In this document: piece by piece, positions 32,775 to 42,217 of the stretch
How the letters are laid out: the number at the start of each line of letters is the position of its first letter
Position numbering within the stretch: position 1 is the stretch's first letter
Assembly: GCF_004358755.1 (NCBI RefSeq)
Contig: NZ_SMZY01000002.1
Location: 496,001-560,000 of the forward strand
Reading direction: 5' to 3'
Source of the DNA: Peribacillus frigoritolerans
GTDB lineage: Bacteria; Bacillota; Bacilli; Bacillales; Bacillaceae
Length of the DNA: 64,000 nucleotides
Translations under genes and position numbers: made by a program
Notes under the pieces: generated by a model
Told to the model about the DNA's origin: nothing
Databases searched by the model: none
The model's input: only the letters and a program-made list of their open reading frames with translations

Positions 32775-34004
32775 ATGAAAATAGAAAATGAACTAGAAGC
32801 ATTGCGAAAAGAAAATCAGCTTTTAAAAGAACTCATCACACAATTGCCGTCTGCATTTACATATGTAAATCCGGAACTCGCGCTTTCGGTCTTAAAAGAG
32901 AAGTCAGACACGCCTCCATCTATTCTGAAAATGACCAGCACACAGCTGACGGCTCATACAAATCAGCGCCTCTACCTATCATCATCAGAAAATGATTCAT
33001 TTCATCAAACAGAAGCTTTTTTATCCGACATCTTTGATTTAGTTGCCCATCATGTTGTTTTTATTGATGAAGCGGGCATTGTTACCTTATGCAATCTTCA
33101 AGCAGCAAAAGATCACGGAGTCAACCGGGACGAAATCATCGGAAAGCATTTAAGGGAGCTTGTCAACATTCCGGACGAACAGCTTCTGACGCTTGAAACC
33201 GCCCGTACCGGGATTGAATTCGTTGACCGTGAAGTACTTGATAAAAATTACGGCATCCTGAATACGAGAATCCTCTGGAATACCGATGGATCAATCAAAC
33301 GGGTCATCGGGACCTTCTACTTTTTAAATGCCATAAAAGAAGCCGAAAAACAGGCGATTGCCGGAAGAATAGCGGCTGGAATTGCCCATGAAATCAGAAA
33401 TCCCTTAACGACAGTAAGAGGATTTCTGCAAGTACTTCAAGCGTCAGCAGATGCTGATACGAAAAACTTGTTTCAAACGATTTTAATTCCTGAAATCGAC
33501 CGGGCTAATAAAATCATTTCCGATTTCCTGAGCATCGCAAAACCTGCCGAAATCCGGTCTGAGCATTTCGAAGTGAAAGAGTTTCTGCTGAATCATTTAG
33601 GAAGAATTTTAGAAAGCGAATCCCTGCTTTACTCCATTGAGTTTCATATTAATATCGATCCCTCTGCAGAAGGAACCTTCATCCTTGGAAATAAGGATGA
33701 ACTGCTGCAGGTCTTTCTGAATCTGTTTCAAAATTCGTTTCAGGCGAAAAACACAGATCCGCTGAGAATACACATCACCTGCAAGCGCCAGGAAAACAGG
33801 CTGCAGATCAGCTTTTCTGATAACGGACGGGGCATCATCCCATCCGCTCTGAATCATATTTTCGACCCTTTCTTCTCCACTAAAGACACCGGGACAGGAC
33901 TCGGTCTCTCCGTTTCGAAAAAAATTGTGGAGAACCATAAGGGTACAATGACAGCCAGCAGTGATGAAAACGGGACCGTTTTTCATCTTGATTTCCCTGT
34001 TTGA
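32775..34004 (+). CDS. Cytosolic PAS-domain sensor histidine kinase (sporulation-kinase-like)
   Basis: 409 aa without membrane helices. N-terminal coiled coil (KIENELEALRKENQLLKEL), a PAS domain (about residues 80-190, VFIDEAGIVTLCNLQAAKDHG), HisKA dimerisation with phospho-His in GIAHEIRNPLTTVRGF, and HATPase with N-box NLFQNSFQA, G1 DNGRGI, F-box FDPFF and G2 GTGLGLS. The layout is that of KinA/KinE-type kinases that feed the Spo0 phosphorelay, but no response regulator gene is adjacent and the partner is inferred. ATG at 32775 has GAGG about 10 nt upstream. Confidence 0.85.
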   Translation: MKIENELEALRKENQLLKELITQLPSAFTYVNPELALSVLKEKSDTPPSILKMTSTQLTAHTNQRLYLSSSENDSFHQTEAFLSDIFDLVAHHVVFIDEAGIVTLCNLQAAKDHGVNRDEIIGKHLRELVNIPDEQLLTLETARTGIEFVDREVLDKNYGILNTRILWNTDGSIKRVIGTFYFLNAIKEAEKQAIAGRIAAGIAHEIRNPLTTVRGFLQVLQASADADTKNLFQTILIPEIDRANKIISDFLSIAKPAEIRSEHFEVKEFLLNHLGRILESESLLYSIEFHINIDPSAEGTFILGNKDELLQVFLNLFQNSFQAKNTDPLRIHITCKRQENRLQISFSDNGRGIIPSALNHIFDPFFSTKDTGTGLGLSVSKKIVENHKGTMTASSDENGTVFHLDFPV

Positions 34005-34036
34005 GGAGATCGGATTTATAACGCCGCATACGAAAG

Positions 34037-34064
34037 GCTCAGAGTTTAGTGCTCTGAGCTTTCT
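34037..34064 (+). terminator. Terminator of the kinase gene
   Basis: GCTCAGAG (34037-34044) with CTCTGAGC (34052-34059), then TTTCT; 32 bp after the stop codon. Confidence 0.75.
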
Positions 34065-34084
34065 CATATTTAATGTCTCTATTA

Positions 34085-34504
34085 TTATCTCTTTAACAGC
34101 ATTTTATCTAATTCACGCACTTTATCATATGACTCCAAAAGGTGTTCAGGCACCATTGTTCTCCCATATTCCCAGGCATTGTTTTCTATTACAGCCATAA
34201 GTTCCTCTTTTTCTTCATCGCCCCCATAGATCAGGGTTCTTAAATCATGTTTGTTTTTCTTAAAACTTAAATAATAGCCAATCTCATGATAGATAAGAAT
34301 TTTAACAAAGTTTTCATCCGATTCTTTTATTCTCACTTTCCCTCTATATCCGTTAATTTGAAGATAATTGAATTTAATCGTATTTGTCGATACGTTATAA
34401 CTCATATGTGCCGGCAGCTGGTTATCAAATTCGTAATTTATATCTAAACGGTGTTCTTGTAATACATCTTTAATGATTTTTTCGATATTCCATATATATA
34501 ACAT
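34085..34504 (-). CDS. ImmA/IrrE-like protein with a degenerate zinc motif
   Basis: 139 aa. VKILIYHEIGYYLSF sits where ImmA/IrrE peptidases have HExxH, but the second His is Tyr (HEIGY). The later ENNAWEYGRTMVPEHLL resembles the third-ligand helix and P-H-L end of that family. It is therefore probably a non-catalytic or altered member. GGGAGAG lies upstream of the ATG at 34504. No phage repressor or mobile-element gene is adjacent. Family assignment is tentative. Confidence 0.55.
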   Translation of the reverse strand: MLYIWNIEKIIKDVLQEHRLDINYEFDNQLPAHMSYNVSTNTIKFNYLQINGYRGKVRIKESDENFVKILIYHEIGYYLSFKKNKHDLRTLIYGGDEEKEELMAVIENNAWEYGRTMVPEHLLESYDKVRELDKMLLKR

Positions 34505-34700
34505 CTTATCTCTCCCTATCTTTCAGGAATTTTCATCTGCATTTTATTATTTCATAAATTAGAGCTGAAATGAATCATGCTTATTAGAGAAATGCCCTCT
34601 GCATAAGAACATTAAACGATTCTATTAATAGATTCTTTCTTATCAGCTAAATACCTTCTTAAATTATCTGGTTAAAAAAGCTCCCTAGTACTTTCTCAAT

Positions 34701-34738
34701 AAAAAACGAGTAAGAAATCTCAGCGATTTCTTACTCGT
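34701..34738 (-). terminator. Terminator of the dpp-ykf operon
   Basis: Perfect 14-bp stem ACGAGTAAGAAATC (34706-34719) with GATTTCTTACTCGT (34725-34738), loop TCAGC, then a U6 tract on the minus strand. Confidence 0.92.
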
Positions 34739-34748
34739 CTTTTCTGTG

Positions 34749-35543
34749 TTAACTGAACTGATTATCCATTAATAGCTCATCATAAATCAGCTTGCCGATT
34801 TCACTGATTGTTCTTCTGCCTGCTTCTTTATTTTGAAGCTGATCAATCAGAACGGCGGCATAAGCCGTCCGATCACCAAAGCGGATGATGGCGCAATCAT
34901 GCTCAATACCTGGCAGCTCGCCGGTTTTGTTGCCTGCGTATACTTTATCCGTATCCATATGATAGGGAAGCTTGTCTGTGAATTGCTGCTTTTGCAGGAT
35001 GTCTTCTATTTGTTTTCTGCTTACTTCCGTGAGAAAGCCGTCCTCGCCGATTGCTTTCAAACATTTCAGCATGTCATCAGCAGTCGTCCAGTTATTCAGA
35101 CCGTTTTTGATTGCTTCCAAATCCATCATATCCCGGTTCAGCTCAGTGCTTGTAAGGTTCAGATCCTTCATACAGGCGTGGATCGCCGGTCTGGAAGCTT
35201 TATAGATCATATAGTTAGTCGCCGCATTATCGGACACGATGATCATTAATGAAAGCAAATCAGAAACAGTTAAGACTGCATCATCTGAGAAAGACTGCAG
35301 GACACCTGCTCCGCCTGTTTTTTCAATGTCACGAAGGTTCACTTTTTCGTTTAATGCTAGAATGCCGCGATCTTTTAGACGAAAAGCTGTCAGCAAGATG
35401 GGAAGTTTGATCAGACTTGCCGATGAAAAAATCCCGTTGCTGTTCCATTCGATGATTTCGCCGTCAAGAACGATTGCGAGTCCAATTTTTCCTGGACAGC
35501 GATCGATCACTTCCTGCAGCTTAAGCTTTAAGTTCACCGTCAT
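34749..35543 (-). CDS. Class A beta-lactamase-fold serine hydrolase in the murein recycling operon
   Basis: 264 aa. SxxK is S43-L-I-K46, the SDN loop is VSDNAATN, and KTG appears in GNKTGELPG, so all three catalytic motifs of class A beta-lactamases/DD-peptidases are present. There is no signal peptide or lipobox (start [19 protein letters not shown]), which points to a cytosolic enzyme. It is the last gene of the dpp-ykf operon and its ATG overlaps the ykfD stop by 4 bp. A role in cleaving muropeptides or related D-amino-acid compounds is inferred from position. It could instead be a simple esterase. Confidence 0.8.
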   Translation of the reverse strand: MTVNLKLKLQEVIDRCPGKIGLAIVLDGEIIEWNSNGIFSSASLIKLPILLTAFRLKDRGILALNEKVNLRDIEKTGGAGVLQSFSDDAVLTVSDLLSLMIIVSDNAATNYMIYKASRPAIHACMKDLNLTSTELNRDMMDLEAIKNGLNNWTTADDMLKCLKAIGEDGFLTEVSRKQIEDILQKQQFTDKLPYHMDTDKVYAGNKTGELPGIEHDCAIIRFGDRTAYAAVLIDQLQNKEAGRRTISEIGKLIYDELLMDNQFS

Positions 35544-36544
35544 TTCGTTGCTGCGATTTGAGAAAAATCCTGGTCGCCCATGATGCTCTTGTCATACAAA
35601 TGACAGGCAACGAAATGATTTTCTTCTACTTCCTGCCACACTGGCTTTTTTGAAGCACAGGTTTCCATCGCATAGGCACAGCGTGTTCTGAATACACAGC
35701 CGCTCGGGGGATTCATCGGGCTCGGCAGCTCACCCTGTAGAATAATGCGCTCCCGCTTGTCCTCTATATCGGGATCAGGAATCGGAATAGCAGTCAGCAG
35801 AGCCTGTGTGTAGGGATGGAGCGGTTTTTTGTACAGCTCGCTGCTTGCGGTCTGCTCAACAAGGTGGCCCAGATACATCACCCCGATGCGGTCGCTGATT
35901 TGTTTGACCATGGACAGGTCATGCGCGATAAAGAGGTAGGTTAGTCCTTTCTCTTTTTGCAGACGTTTCATTAGATTGACTACTTGAGCCTGGACAGATA
36001 CATCGAGTGCTGAAATCGGCTCATCGGCAATGATGAATTCCGGATCAAGGGCAAGGGCTCGTGCAATGCCGATCCGCTGTCTTTGGCCGCCGCTGAATTC
36101 GTGAGGGTAACGGTTGGCATGATCACGGTTTAGGCCAACATCTTCAAGGAGCTGATGCACTTTTTCCGTACGGCCCTGTTTATTCTTGTACATGCCGTGA
36201 ACTTCCATCGGTTCAGAAATGATCTCAAGGACAGTTGACCGCGGATTTAATGAGGCATATGGATCCTGAAAAATCAACTGCATCTGCCGGTAGTAGGCAA
36301 ATTTGTCTTTTCCTTTTAAATCATGAATGTTTTTTCCGTTGAAAAGGACATCTCCTTCTGTCTGGTCGTATAAACCGAGAATCGTCCTGCCGGCAGTCGA
36401 TTTTCCGCATCCTGATTCCCCGACGATGCCGAATGTTTCACCCCTTTTCACCGTGAATGAAATGCCGTCTACCGCTTTAAGCGTTGCCCCTTTACCAAGA
36501 TGAAAATGTTTCTTTAAATTTCGTACTTCAAGCAAATTCTCCAC
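35540..36544 (-). CDS. ykfD: Peptide ABC transporter ATPase YkfD (OppF/DppF type)
   Basis: 334 aa. Walker [10 protein letters not shown], signature FSGGQRQR, Walker [13 protein letters not shown] and His in FIAHDLS are intact. The C-terminal oligopeptide/dipeptide extension carries [14 protein letters not shown]. It is the second ATPase, pairing with DppD to energise DppBC. GGAGGG lies 6 nt before the GTG at 36544; a start at 36568 would run into ykfC and ignore that site. Confidence 0.9.
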   Translation of the reverse strand: MENLLEVRNLKKHFHLGKGATLKAVDGISFTVKRGETFGIVGESGCGKSTAGRTILGLYDQTEGDVLFNGKNIHDLKGKDKFAYYRQMQLIFQDPYASLNPRSTVLEIISEPMEVHGMYKNKQGRTEKVHQLLEDVGLNRDHANRYPHEFSGGQRQRIGIARALALDPEFIIADEPISALDVSVQAQVVNLMKRLQKEKGLTYLFIAHDLSMVKQISDRIGVMYLGHLVEQTASSELYKKPLHPYTQALLTAIPIPDPDIEDKRERIILQGELPSPMNPPSGCVFRTRCAYAMETCASKKPVWQEVEENHFVACHLYDKSIMGDQDFSQIAATK

Positions 36545-36546
36545 TG

Positions 36547-37467
36547 TTATCCCTCCGTCTTTAGCCAATAGCGTCTAGCTGCACATAATTCCTTTTCATA
36601 AATCGTTCCATTCATGTCCAGAATCTCAATTGATTTTCCGGTGCTCGGAGAATGAAGCAGTTTACCGTCACCATAATAAATGCCAACGTGATGAAGGCTT
36701 CCCTTCCCTTCTTCGTATGCAAAAAACAATAAATCTCCAGGCTCCAACGCGTCCAGTTCCACTTTTTCACCTGAAGCAGCCTGATCATGAGCATCCCTTG
36801 GAATGATGTATCCATTTGCTTTGCACATTGTGTAGCTGAAACCGGAGCAATCAAAGCCAAAGCTGGTCATTCCGCCCCAAAGATAAGGAAGGCCGATGAA
36901 CTTTTCGCCATCAGCCACGATATCCCCGCCGCTTCCTTTAGGCACACTATCAAACCCATCAAAGATGGAAACATCAGCTGCCTTCAGTTTCCCTTTTCCA
37001 TCTGGAGTTTCAACTTCAATCCATTCTGTTCCTTCTATAAATACAGGCAAAACAGTTTGAAAACTCAACGCAAATTGAGGAGTTTCATCTTCAGCATAAA
37101 GCATCGCTTTTTTGCTTTGAATGACTGCAATCATCCCTTTCAAAGATTCCGCATTCTCTTCGATTTGACAAAGCGGCATCCACCCCGGATATCCTCTTTC
37201 ATCCTTTGAAGAGGACTGAGCCGGAATAATCACATGTGCATAGCCGTCCTGTTCGTTCATGATCCATACTTCTTCCCCAAGCAAAGCCTGTGTCTGAATT
37301 CGGTTTTCGCTGCAAAGGGCAAGGCTTGTTTCATAAGTCAGCCCGCTGAGCCATGAGTCAATATCAACAGGATTCACAACGGCGTTTTTATCCAGCTCCC
37401 GTGCGGAATCCCTTGCCGTCCAAACGGTTGCAACGGATACCGCAACTCTGCCTTTTCGTATCGTCAT
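36547..37467 (-). CDS. ykfC: Gamma-D-glutamyl-L-diamino acid endopeptidase YkfC (NlpC/P60)
   Basis: 306 aa cytosolic Cys peptidase that cuts the D-Glu to diaminopimelate bond of murein tripeptides. Two SH3-like parts come first (about residues 1-180), then NlpC/P60 with Cys in FDCSGFSY, His in HHVGIYYGD and the third residue near [23 protein letters not shown] is the family signature. The ATG overlaps the ykfB stop by 4 bp. In the pathway it follows YkfA and supplies L-Ala-D-Glu to YkfB. Confidence 0.93.
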   Translation of the reverse strand: MTIRKGRVAVSVATVWTARDSARELDKNAVVNPVDIDSWLSGLTYETSLALCSENRIQTQALLGEEVWIMNEQDGYAHVIIPAQSSSKDERGYPGWMPLCQIEENAESLKGMIAVIQSKKAMLYAEDETPQFALSFQTVLPVFIEGTEWIEVETPDGKGKLKAADVSIFDGFDSVPKGSGGDIVADGEKFIGLPYLWGGMTSFGFDCSGFSYTMCKANGYIIPRDAHDQAASGEKVELDALEPGDLLFFAYEEGKGSLHHVGIYYGDGKLLHSPSTGKSIEILDMNGTIYEKELCAARRYWLKTEG

Positions 37468-38567
37468 TTTGCCAAAACCTCCCCATCGTTTAGAAGGACA
37501 TCTGAAATTCCCAGTCCATTTCCTTCTGAAAATGTCATTTTTCTGCCGCTATACCGGACTCCGCCCTCTACAATTTCTTTCGCAAGCATAAGCGGGGCAT
37601 CAAAATCAAAACGTGTAATGTTCTTTTTGGCTGCTGCAAAGTGCGCGGCGGCGGTAATGCCGATTCTCGTCTCAATCATGCTTCCGGCCATGCATTCCAC
37701 TCCGCAGATTTCAGCAAGCTGATTGATGATGGAAGCTTGATAGATGCCCCCTGCTTTCATTAATTTGATATTAATCAAATCCGCACTTCTCGTTTTCAGC
37801 ACGTCAAACGCCTGCTTTGGAGTAAACACGCTTTCATCTGCCATAATCGGCGTTTCTACGGCATCTGTTACTTGTTTTAATCCTTCTATGTCATGTGCTT
37901 TAACCGGCTGCTCCACTAATTCTATGTTCAAGCCCAAGTCTTCCATCTTTCCGATCACATTGACCGCTTCTTTCGGCTTCCATCCTTGGTTGGCATCAAG
38001 CCTGATTTTAATGTCCGGACCGACCCGGCTTCTGATTTCCCGGATCCGGTCAATATCCAGTGCGCTGTCGCCAAGACCCACTTTCACCTTTAAAACATTA
38101 AATCCTTGCTGGATGTAAGAAACCGCATCTTCTCCCATTTCCCGCACGTCATTCACACTGACGGTAAAATCCGTTTCCATCTCATCTGTATATCCGCCTA
38201 AATATTGATAAAGCGGCAGTCTGCTATGTTTGGCAAGACAATCATAAAGGGCCATATCCACCGCGGCTTTTGCACTTGAATTGCCAACTAATACCGATTG
38301 TATTCCCTGGAAAATAACTTCGTAGTTCAATAGATTTTTTCCGATTAAAAACGGCTTCAGCACCTGATGAATACTGGCTTCTATACTTGGTAAACTATCA
38401 CCGGTAATCACAAGTGTCGGCGGAGCTTCACCCCAGCCGGAAATACTGTTTTCGCACGTCACTTTTACAATGACGGTTTCAGCCGTCACAACTGTCCGGA
38501 GGGCCGTTTTAAAAGGCTTTGTCAGAGGGACAGCTGCCCGAAATGTTTCGATCTTTTCGATTTTCAT
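37464..38567 (-). CDS. ykfB: L-Ala-D/L-Glu epimerase YkfB
   Basis: 367 aa enolase-superfamily enzyme that converts L-Ala-D-Glu to L-Ala-L-Glu so that it can be hydrolysed. The catalytic Lys pair is in VLKVKVG and INIKLMKAGG; metal ligands appear in RLDANQGW, ELVEQPV and MADESVF. AAAAGGATGG precedes the ATG. The gene is between ykfA and ykfC exactly as in B. subtilis. Confidence 0.94.
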   Translation of the reverse strand: MKIEKIETFRAAVPLTKPFKTALRTVVTAETVIVKVTCENSISGWGEAPPTLVITGDSLPSIEASIHQVLKPFLIGKNLLNYEVIFQGIQSVLVGNSSAKAAVDMALYDCLAKHSRLPLYQYLGGYTDEMETDFTVSVNDVREMGEDAVSYIQQGFNVLKVKVGLGDSALDIDRIREIRSRVGPDIKIRLDANQGWKPKEAVNVIGKMEDLGLNIELVEQPVKAHDIEGLKQVTDAVETPIMADESVFTPKQAFDVLKTRSADLINIKLMKAGGIYQASIINQLAEICGVECMAGSMIETRIGITAAAHFAAAKKNITRFDFDAPLMLAKEIVEGGVRYSGRKMTFSEGNGLGISDVLLNDGEVLAK

Positions 38568-38582
38568 AAAAATCCATCCTTT

Positions 38583-39506
38583 TTAAAGAATCCCGCTCTC
38601 AATGACAACTGTTTTCTCATATGTATTCATTTCTGCATGTGTACCAAGCGGAATAGAGATATTAGGACTGCAGTGTCCGATTTTAAATCCTTTTAATGCC
38701 GGTTTACCTGCAAGATTTATGTAATGAGCAAGAACTTCATCAAGCGAAATCGACTTTTTCCGTTTTTGAGGAACACAGTTATGAAAATCAGCAACGAGAA
38801 TACCTGCTGCATCCGTTAATTTCCCTGCCATATAAAGCTGATTCAGCATACGGTCGACTGCATACGGCTCTTCATCAATGTCCTCGATTAACAGCAGCTT
38901 CTCTTTTGTATCAATCTCAAAATCTGTACCGACCGAGCTTGTGATTAATGATAGATTCCCTCCAACAAGCTCACCGCTTACATTACCTTCGATCATAACT
39001 TCAAGGGGCGAAAGGGATTCGTCATAAGTAAGCTGGCTGTTCTCAAATAGCTGTTGAAAATACTGTTTTGTTAATGGAAGAACACCAGCTTCTTCTCCAA
39101 AATCAGAGCTGAGCATCGGACCGTGAAACGTAATAAGACCGGTCTTCTGTCTGATGGCTGTATGCAAAAAGGTGATATCGCTGTAGCCCCAGAAAATTTT
39201 CGGGTTCTTTTCAATAAGATCATAGTCTAATAGCGAGGCCATGCGGGCTGTTCCAAATCCGCCGCACGCGCAAATGATTGCTTTCACTTCTTGATCCTGA
39301 AACATGGTATGAACATCTTCTGCTCTTTCTTCATCTTTCCCTGCAAGATATCCGTATTCGCGTTCAATATGTTTTCCGAGTTTGAATGTCAAGCCTGTTT
39401 CTTCTAAAAAAGAAAGAGAGCGCTTCAGGTTCTCTTGATTTGGAGGACTTGCCGGGGAAATGATGCCGATTGTGTCGCCTTTTTTTAACGCCTGAGGTTT
39501 TATCAT
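38583..39506 (-). CDS. ykfA: LD-carboxypeptidase YkfA (LdcA family, S66)
   Basis: 307 aa serine peptidase that removes D-Ala from murein tetrapeptides. The nucleophile is Ser in FWGYSDITFLH; Glu and His of the triad lie in LLIEDIDEEPYAVDR and FKIGHCSPNISIPLG. It is cytosolic (no signal). AAGGAG lies before the ATG. A hairpin in the gap to dppE may lower expression of this gene and those after it. Confidence 0.93.
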   Translation of the reverse strand: MIKPQALKKGDTIGIISPASPPNQENLKRSLSFLEETGLTFKLGKHIEREYGYLAGKDEERAEDVHTMFQDQEVKAIICACGGFGTARMASLLDYDLIEKNPKIFWGYSDITFLHTAIRQKTGLITFHGPMLSSDFGEEAGVLPLTKQYFQQLFENSQLTYDESLSPLEVMIEGNVSGELVGGNLSLITSSVGTDFEIDTKEKLLLIEDIDEEPYAVDRMLNQLYMAGKLTDAAGILVADFHNCVPQKRKKSISLDEVLAHYINLAGKPALKGFKIGHCSPNISIPLGTHAEMNTYEKTVVIESGIL

Positions 39507-39528
39507 TCTAGTAGTCTCCTTTATATAG

Positions 39529-39562
39529 AAAAGGGATGTTCAAACAGCTGAACACCCCTTTT
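39529..39562 (-). promoter_or_regulatory. Intra-operon hairpin between dppE and ykfA
   Basis: AAAAGGGATGTTCA (39529-39542) pairs with TGAACACCCCTTTT (39549-39562) with one mismatch, loop of 6 nt, then TTTTCTATA on the minus strand. Either a leaky terminator or a 3'-end stabiliser for the dppE message; both would raise the binding protein over the Ykf enzymes. Confidence 0.6.
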
Positions 39563-39569
39563 GCATGGC

Positions 39570-41186
39570 TTACTTCTTATCTGCCCATTTCAATTCTAAA
39601 TATCCGACAGGGTGACGGACGATGCCTGATACATCTTCATTTTGCAGGTAAACCTGGTTGTAGAAATGGATCGGAATGATCGGTGCTTCTTCAAATAAAA
39701 TCTTTTCTGCTTTGTACAGCATTTCAAAGCGTTTTGCTTCGTCAGATTCATTTTTAGAGTCTTTGATCAATTGATCATACTCAGCATTTGTCCAGCCTGT
39801 GCGGTTCATGCTGTGTCCTGTTTGGAAGTTCTCAAGGAAGTTCACAGGATCAGCATAGTCTGCTAAGAAAGAACTGCGTGACAATTGGAATTTCAAAGCC
39901 TTCTGATCGGTAGCGAACACGTTCGCTTCAAGGTTGGCAAGCTTCACATCCACGCCTAAATTTTCTTTAAACATTTGCTGAAGCGCTTCTGCAATTTTCT
40001 TGTGTGTATCATCTGTACTGTAAGTCAATGTTACTTCAGGAAGCTTGTCATAGCCTTCTTCTTTCATGCCTTTTTCAAGCAATGCTTTAGCTTCTGCAGC
40101 ATCTGTTTTCACAAGGTCGCCGCTTGCCTCGCGGAAGTCTTTGCCTGATGGATCTTTAAAGCCGGGTGAAACGAAGCCATATGCAGCTGTTTCCTGATTT
40201 TTTGTTACAAAATCAACGATTTGCTTTTGGTCAACAGCCATTGCGAATGCTTTGCGGATGTTGACATTCTGGAACGGTTCAAGCGTTACGTTCATGCGGT
40301 AGAAGTAATCTCCAGCCTGCTCCTCAACATTTGCTTTTCCTTCTTCAAAAAGAGATTCTGCCAAGTCAGCCGGTACATCAGATGTATCCAGTTCGCCTGT
40401 TTGGTAAAGCTGGTATTCTGTATTTGTATCTTCTACGATTGCCCAATGAACGCCATCAAGCTTCACGTTTTTCGCATCCCAGTACTGATCGTTTTTCTTC
40501 ATCATAAATTCTTTGTCATGCTCCCATGACTCTAATGAGAAAGGTCCGTTTCCGACAAACGTGTCAGCTTCTGCAAACCAGTCTGGTGTTTCTGTCGCAA
40601 CTTTTTCATTTACCGGGAAAAATGCCGGGTTTGCAATCACACTCAAGAAGTATGCTTGAGGACTGATTAACGTAACCTCAAATGTTTTTTTGTCAACAGC
40701 TTTCACTTTGACATCATCTGCAGAGCCAGTTCCGCTGTTGTAAGCTTCTCCGCCCTCAATGAAGTATCCTAAAAATGCTGCCCCTGATCCTGTTTCAGGA
40801 TTTAAAAGACGTTTCCATGCAAAGACGAAATCATCAGCTGTTAAATCATCGCCGTTTGACCATTTTGCATTTTCGCGAATGTGGAAAGTGTACGTTTTGC
40901 CATCTTCAGAAACGTCCCATTTCTCAGCCGTTGCGGCTTCTGGCTCATGATCTTTCCCCAGACGAGTAAGACCTTCCATTAAATTGTTCAGCGCATTCCA
41001 TGAAACAGCGTCAAATCCGATAACCGGATCAAACGAAGTTGGTTCAGCCCCGTTGTTCAGGTGCAAAATTTTCTCTTTTTCTTTTTCGTCTTTTCCAGTG
41101 TCTTTTCCTGTACTCTCATTTGCTGTACATGCTGCAAGCACGAATACAAGCAAGGCTGTCAGGAACATCGCCATCCACTTTTTCAT
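39570..41186 (-). CDS. dppE: Dipeptide/murein tripeptide-binding lipoprotein DppE
   Basis: 538 aa SBP of family 5. The lipoprotein signal ends at LAACTANES. Conserved family features: LNNGAEPTSFDPVIGFDAVS, YTFHIRENAKWSNGDDLTADDFVFAWKRL, and GNGPFSLESWEHD. It captures dipeptides and L-Ala-D-Glu-mesoDap tripeptide for the DppBCD/YkfD transporter. AGAGGGGGAG precedes the ATG. Confidence 0.92.
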   Translation of the reverse strand: MKKWMAMFLTALLVFVLAACTANESTGKDTGKDEKEKEKILHLNNGAEPTSFDPVIGFDAVSWNALNNLMEGLTRLGKDHEPEAATAEKWDVSEDGKTYTFHIRENAKWSNGDDLTADDFVFAWKRLLNPETGSGAAFLGYFIEGGEAYNSGTGSADDVKVKAVDKKTFEVTLISPQAYFLSVIANPAFFPVNEKVATETPDWFAEADTFVGNGPFSLESWEHDKEFMMKKNDQYWDAKNVKLDGVHWAIVEDTNTEYQLYQTGELDTSDVPADLAESLFEEGKANVEEQAGDYFYRMNVTLEPFQNVNIRKAFAMAVDQKQIVDFVTKNQETAAYGFVSPGFKDPSGKDFREASGDLVKTDAAEAKALLEKGMKEEGYDKLPEVTLTYSTDDTHKKIAEALQQMFKENLGVDVKLANLEANVFATDQKALKFQLSRSSFLADYADPVNFLENFQTGHSMNRTGWTNAEYDQLIKDSKNESDEAKRFEMLYKAEKILFEEAPIIPIHFYNQVYLQNEDVSGIVRHPVGYLELKWADKK

Positions 41187-41217
41187 TATTCTCCCCCTCT
41201 TAATCTTGATCTATATG

Positions 41218-42213
41218 TTATTTCATTGATGCTGCAGCTAATGCTCGGCTGTCCTGCAGCCAGCAGTCTACTTGGTGCTCTTTGCTTAATGCTGACGTAA
41301 AAGGATACACCCGGTCACATACTTCCATCGCATAGTCGCACCTTGCCGCAAACGGGCACCCTTCAGGAGGCGAAAATAAATCCGGCGGCGAACCCGCAAT
41401 CGGAATCAACTCTTCTCCCTCAATGTCAAGCCGCGGGATGGAACGAAGCAAACCTTTTGTATATGGATGCTGCGGCTGATAGAAAATTTCTCTTCTAGAG
41501 CCTGCTTCCACGATTTTTCCGGCATACATAACCGCAACCCGGTCAGCAACTTGTGCGACCACACCCAGGTCATGGGTAATCAGTATAATGGAAACGCCTG
41601 TTTTCTTCTGAATGTCACGGAACAGATCGAGAATTTGAGCCTGAATCGTTACATCCAGTGCGGTCGTCGGTTCATCAGCAATCAGCACTTCCGGTTCACA
41701 TACAAGCGCCATCGCAATGACGATCCTCTGCCTCATCCCGCCGCTGAATTGATGCGGATACTGCTTTAAGCGCGCTTCAGGGCTTGGAATGCCAACAAGA
41801 TTCATCATCTCGAGAGCTTTTTGTTTTGCTTTTACTTTCGGCATGTTCTCATGCTGGATAATGCCTTCCATGATTTGATCTCCGATGGTGAGCGTCGGAT
41901 TCAGCGCTGTCATCGGATCCTGGAAAATCATTGAAATGTCTGCACCGCGAAGCTTTCTCAGCTCTTTTTCCTTCATTTTTGTTACATCTCTTCCTTTAAA
42001 AAGGATGGAGCCAGAATCAATTGTTCCCGGCGGTTCAGGTATAAGGCGCATAATGCTTTGTGAAGTCACACTTTTTCCGCAGCCGGATTCTCCTACGATT
42101 GCGAGCGTTTCGCCTTTCCGTAACTCAAAGGTTACTCCCCGTACAGCTTTTACGCGTCCTCCGTATGTTTGAAATGAAACATGGAGGTCGTTTACTTCCA
42201 GTATTTTTTCCAT
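41218..42213 (-). CDS. dppD: Dipeptide ABC transporter ATPase DppD
   Basis: 331 aa. Walker [10 protein letters not shown], signature FSGGMRQR, Walker B VLIADEPTTALD and His in LITHDLGVV are present, plus the peptide-transporter C-terminal extension (SPPDLFSPPEGCPFAARCDYAMEVC). Starts 4 bp after the dppC stop codon. Confidence 0.93.
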   Translation of the reverse strand: MEKILEVNDLHVSFQTYGGRVKAVRGVTFELRKGETLAIVGESGCGKSVTSQSIMRLIPEPPGTIDSGSILFKGRDVTKMKEKELRKLRGADISMIFQDPMTALNPTLTIGDQIMEGIIQHENMPKVKAKQKALEMMNLVGIPSPEARLKQYPHQFSGGMRQRIVIAMALVCEPEVLIADEPTTALDVTIQAQILDLFRDIQKKTGVSIILITHDLGVVAQVADRVAVMYAGKIVEAGSRREIFYQPQHPYTKGLLRSIPRLDIEGEELIPIAGSPPDLFSPPEGCPFAARCDYAMEVCDRVYPFTSALSKEHQVDCWLQDSRALAAASMK

Positions 42214-42217
42214 GATG

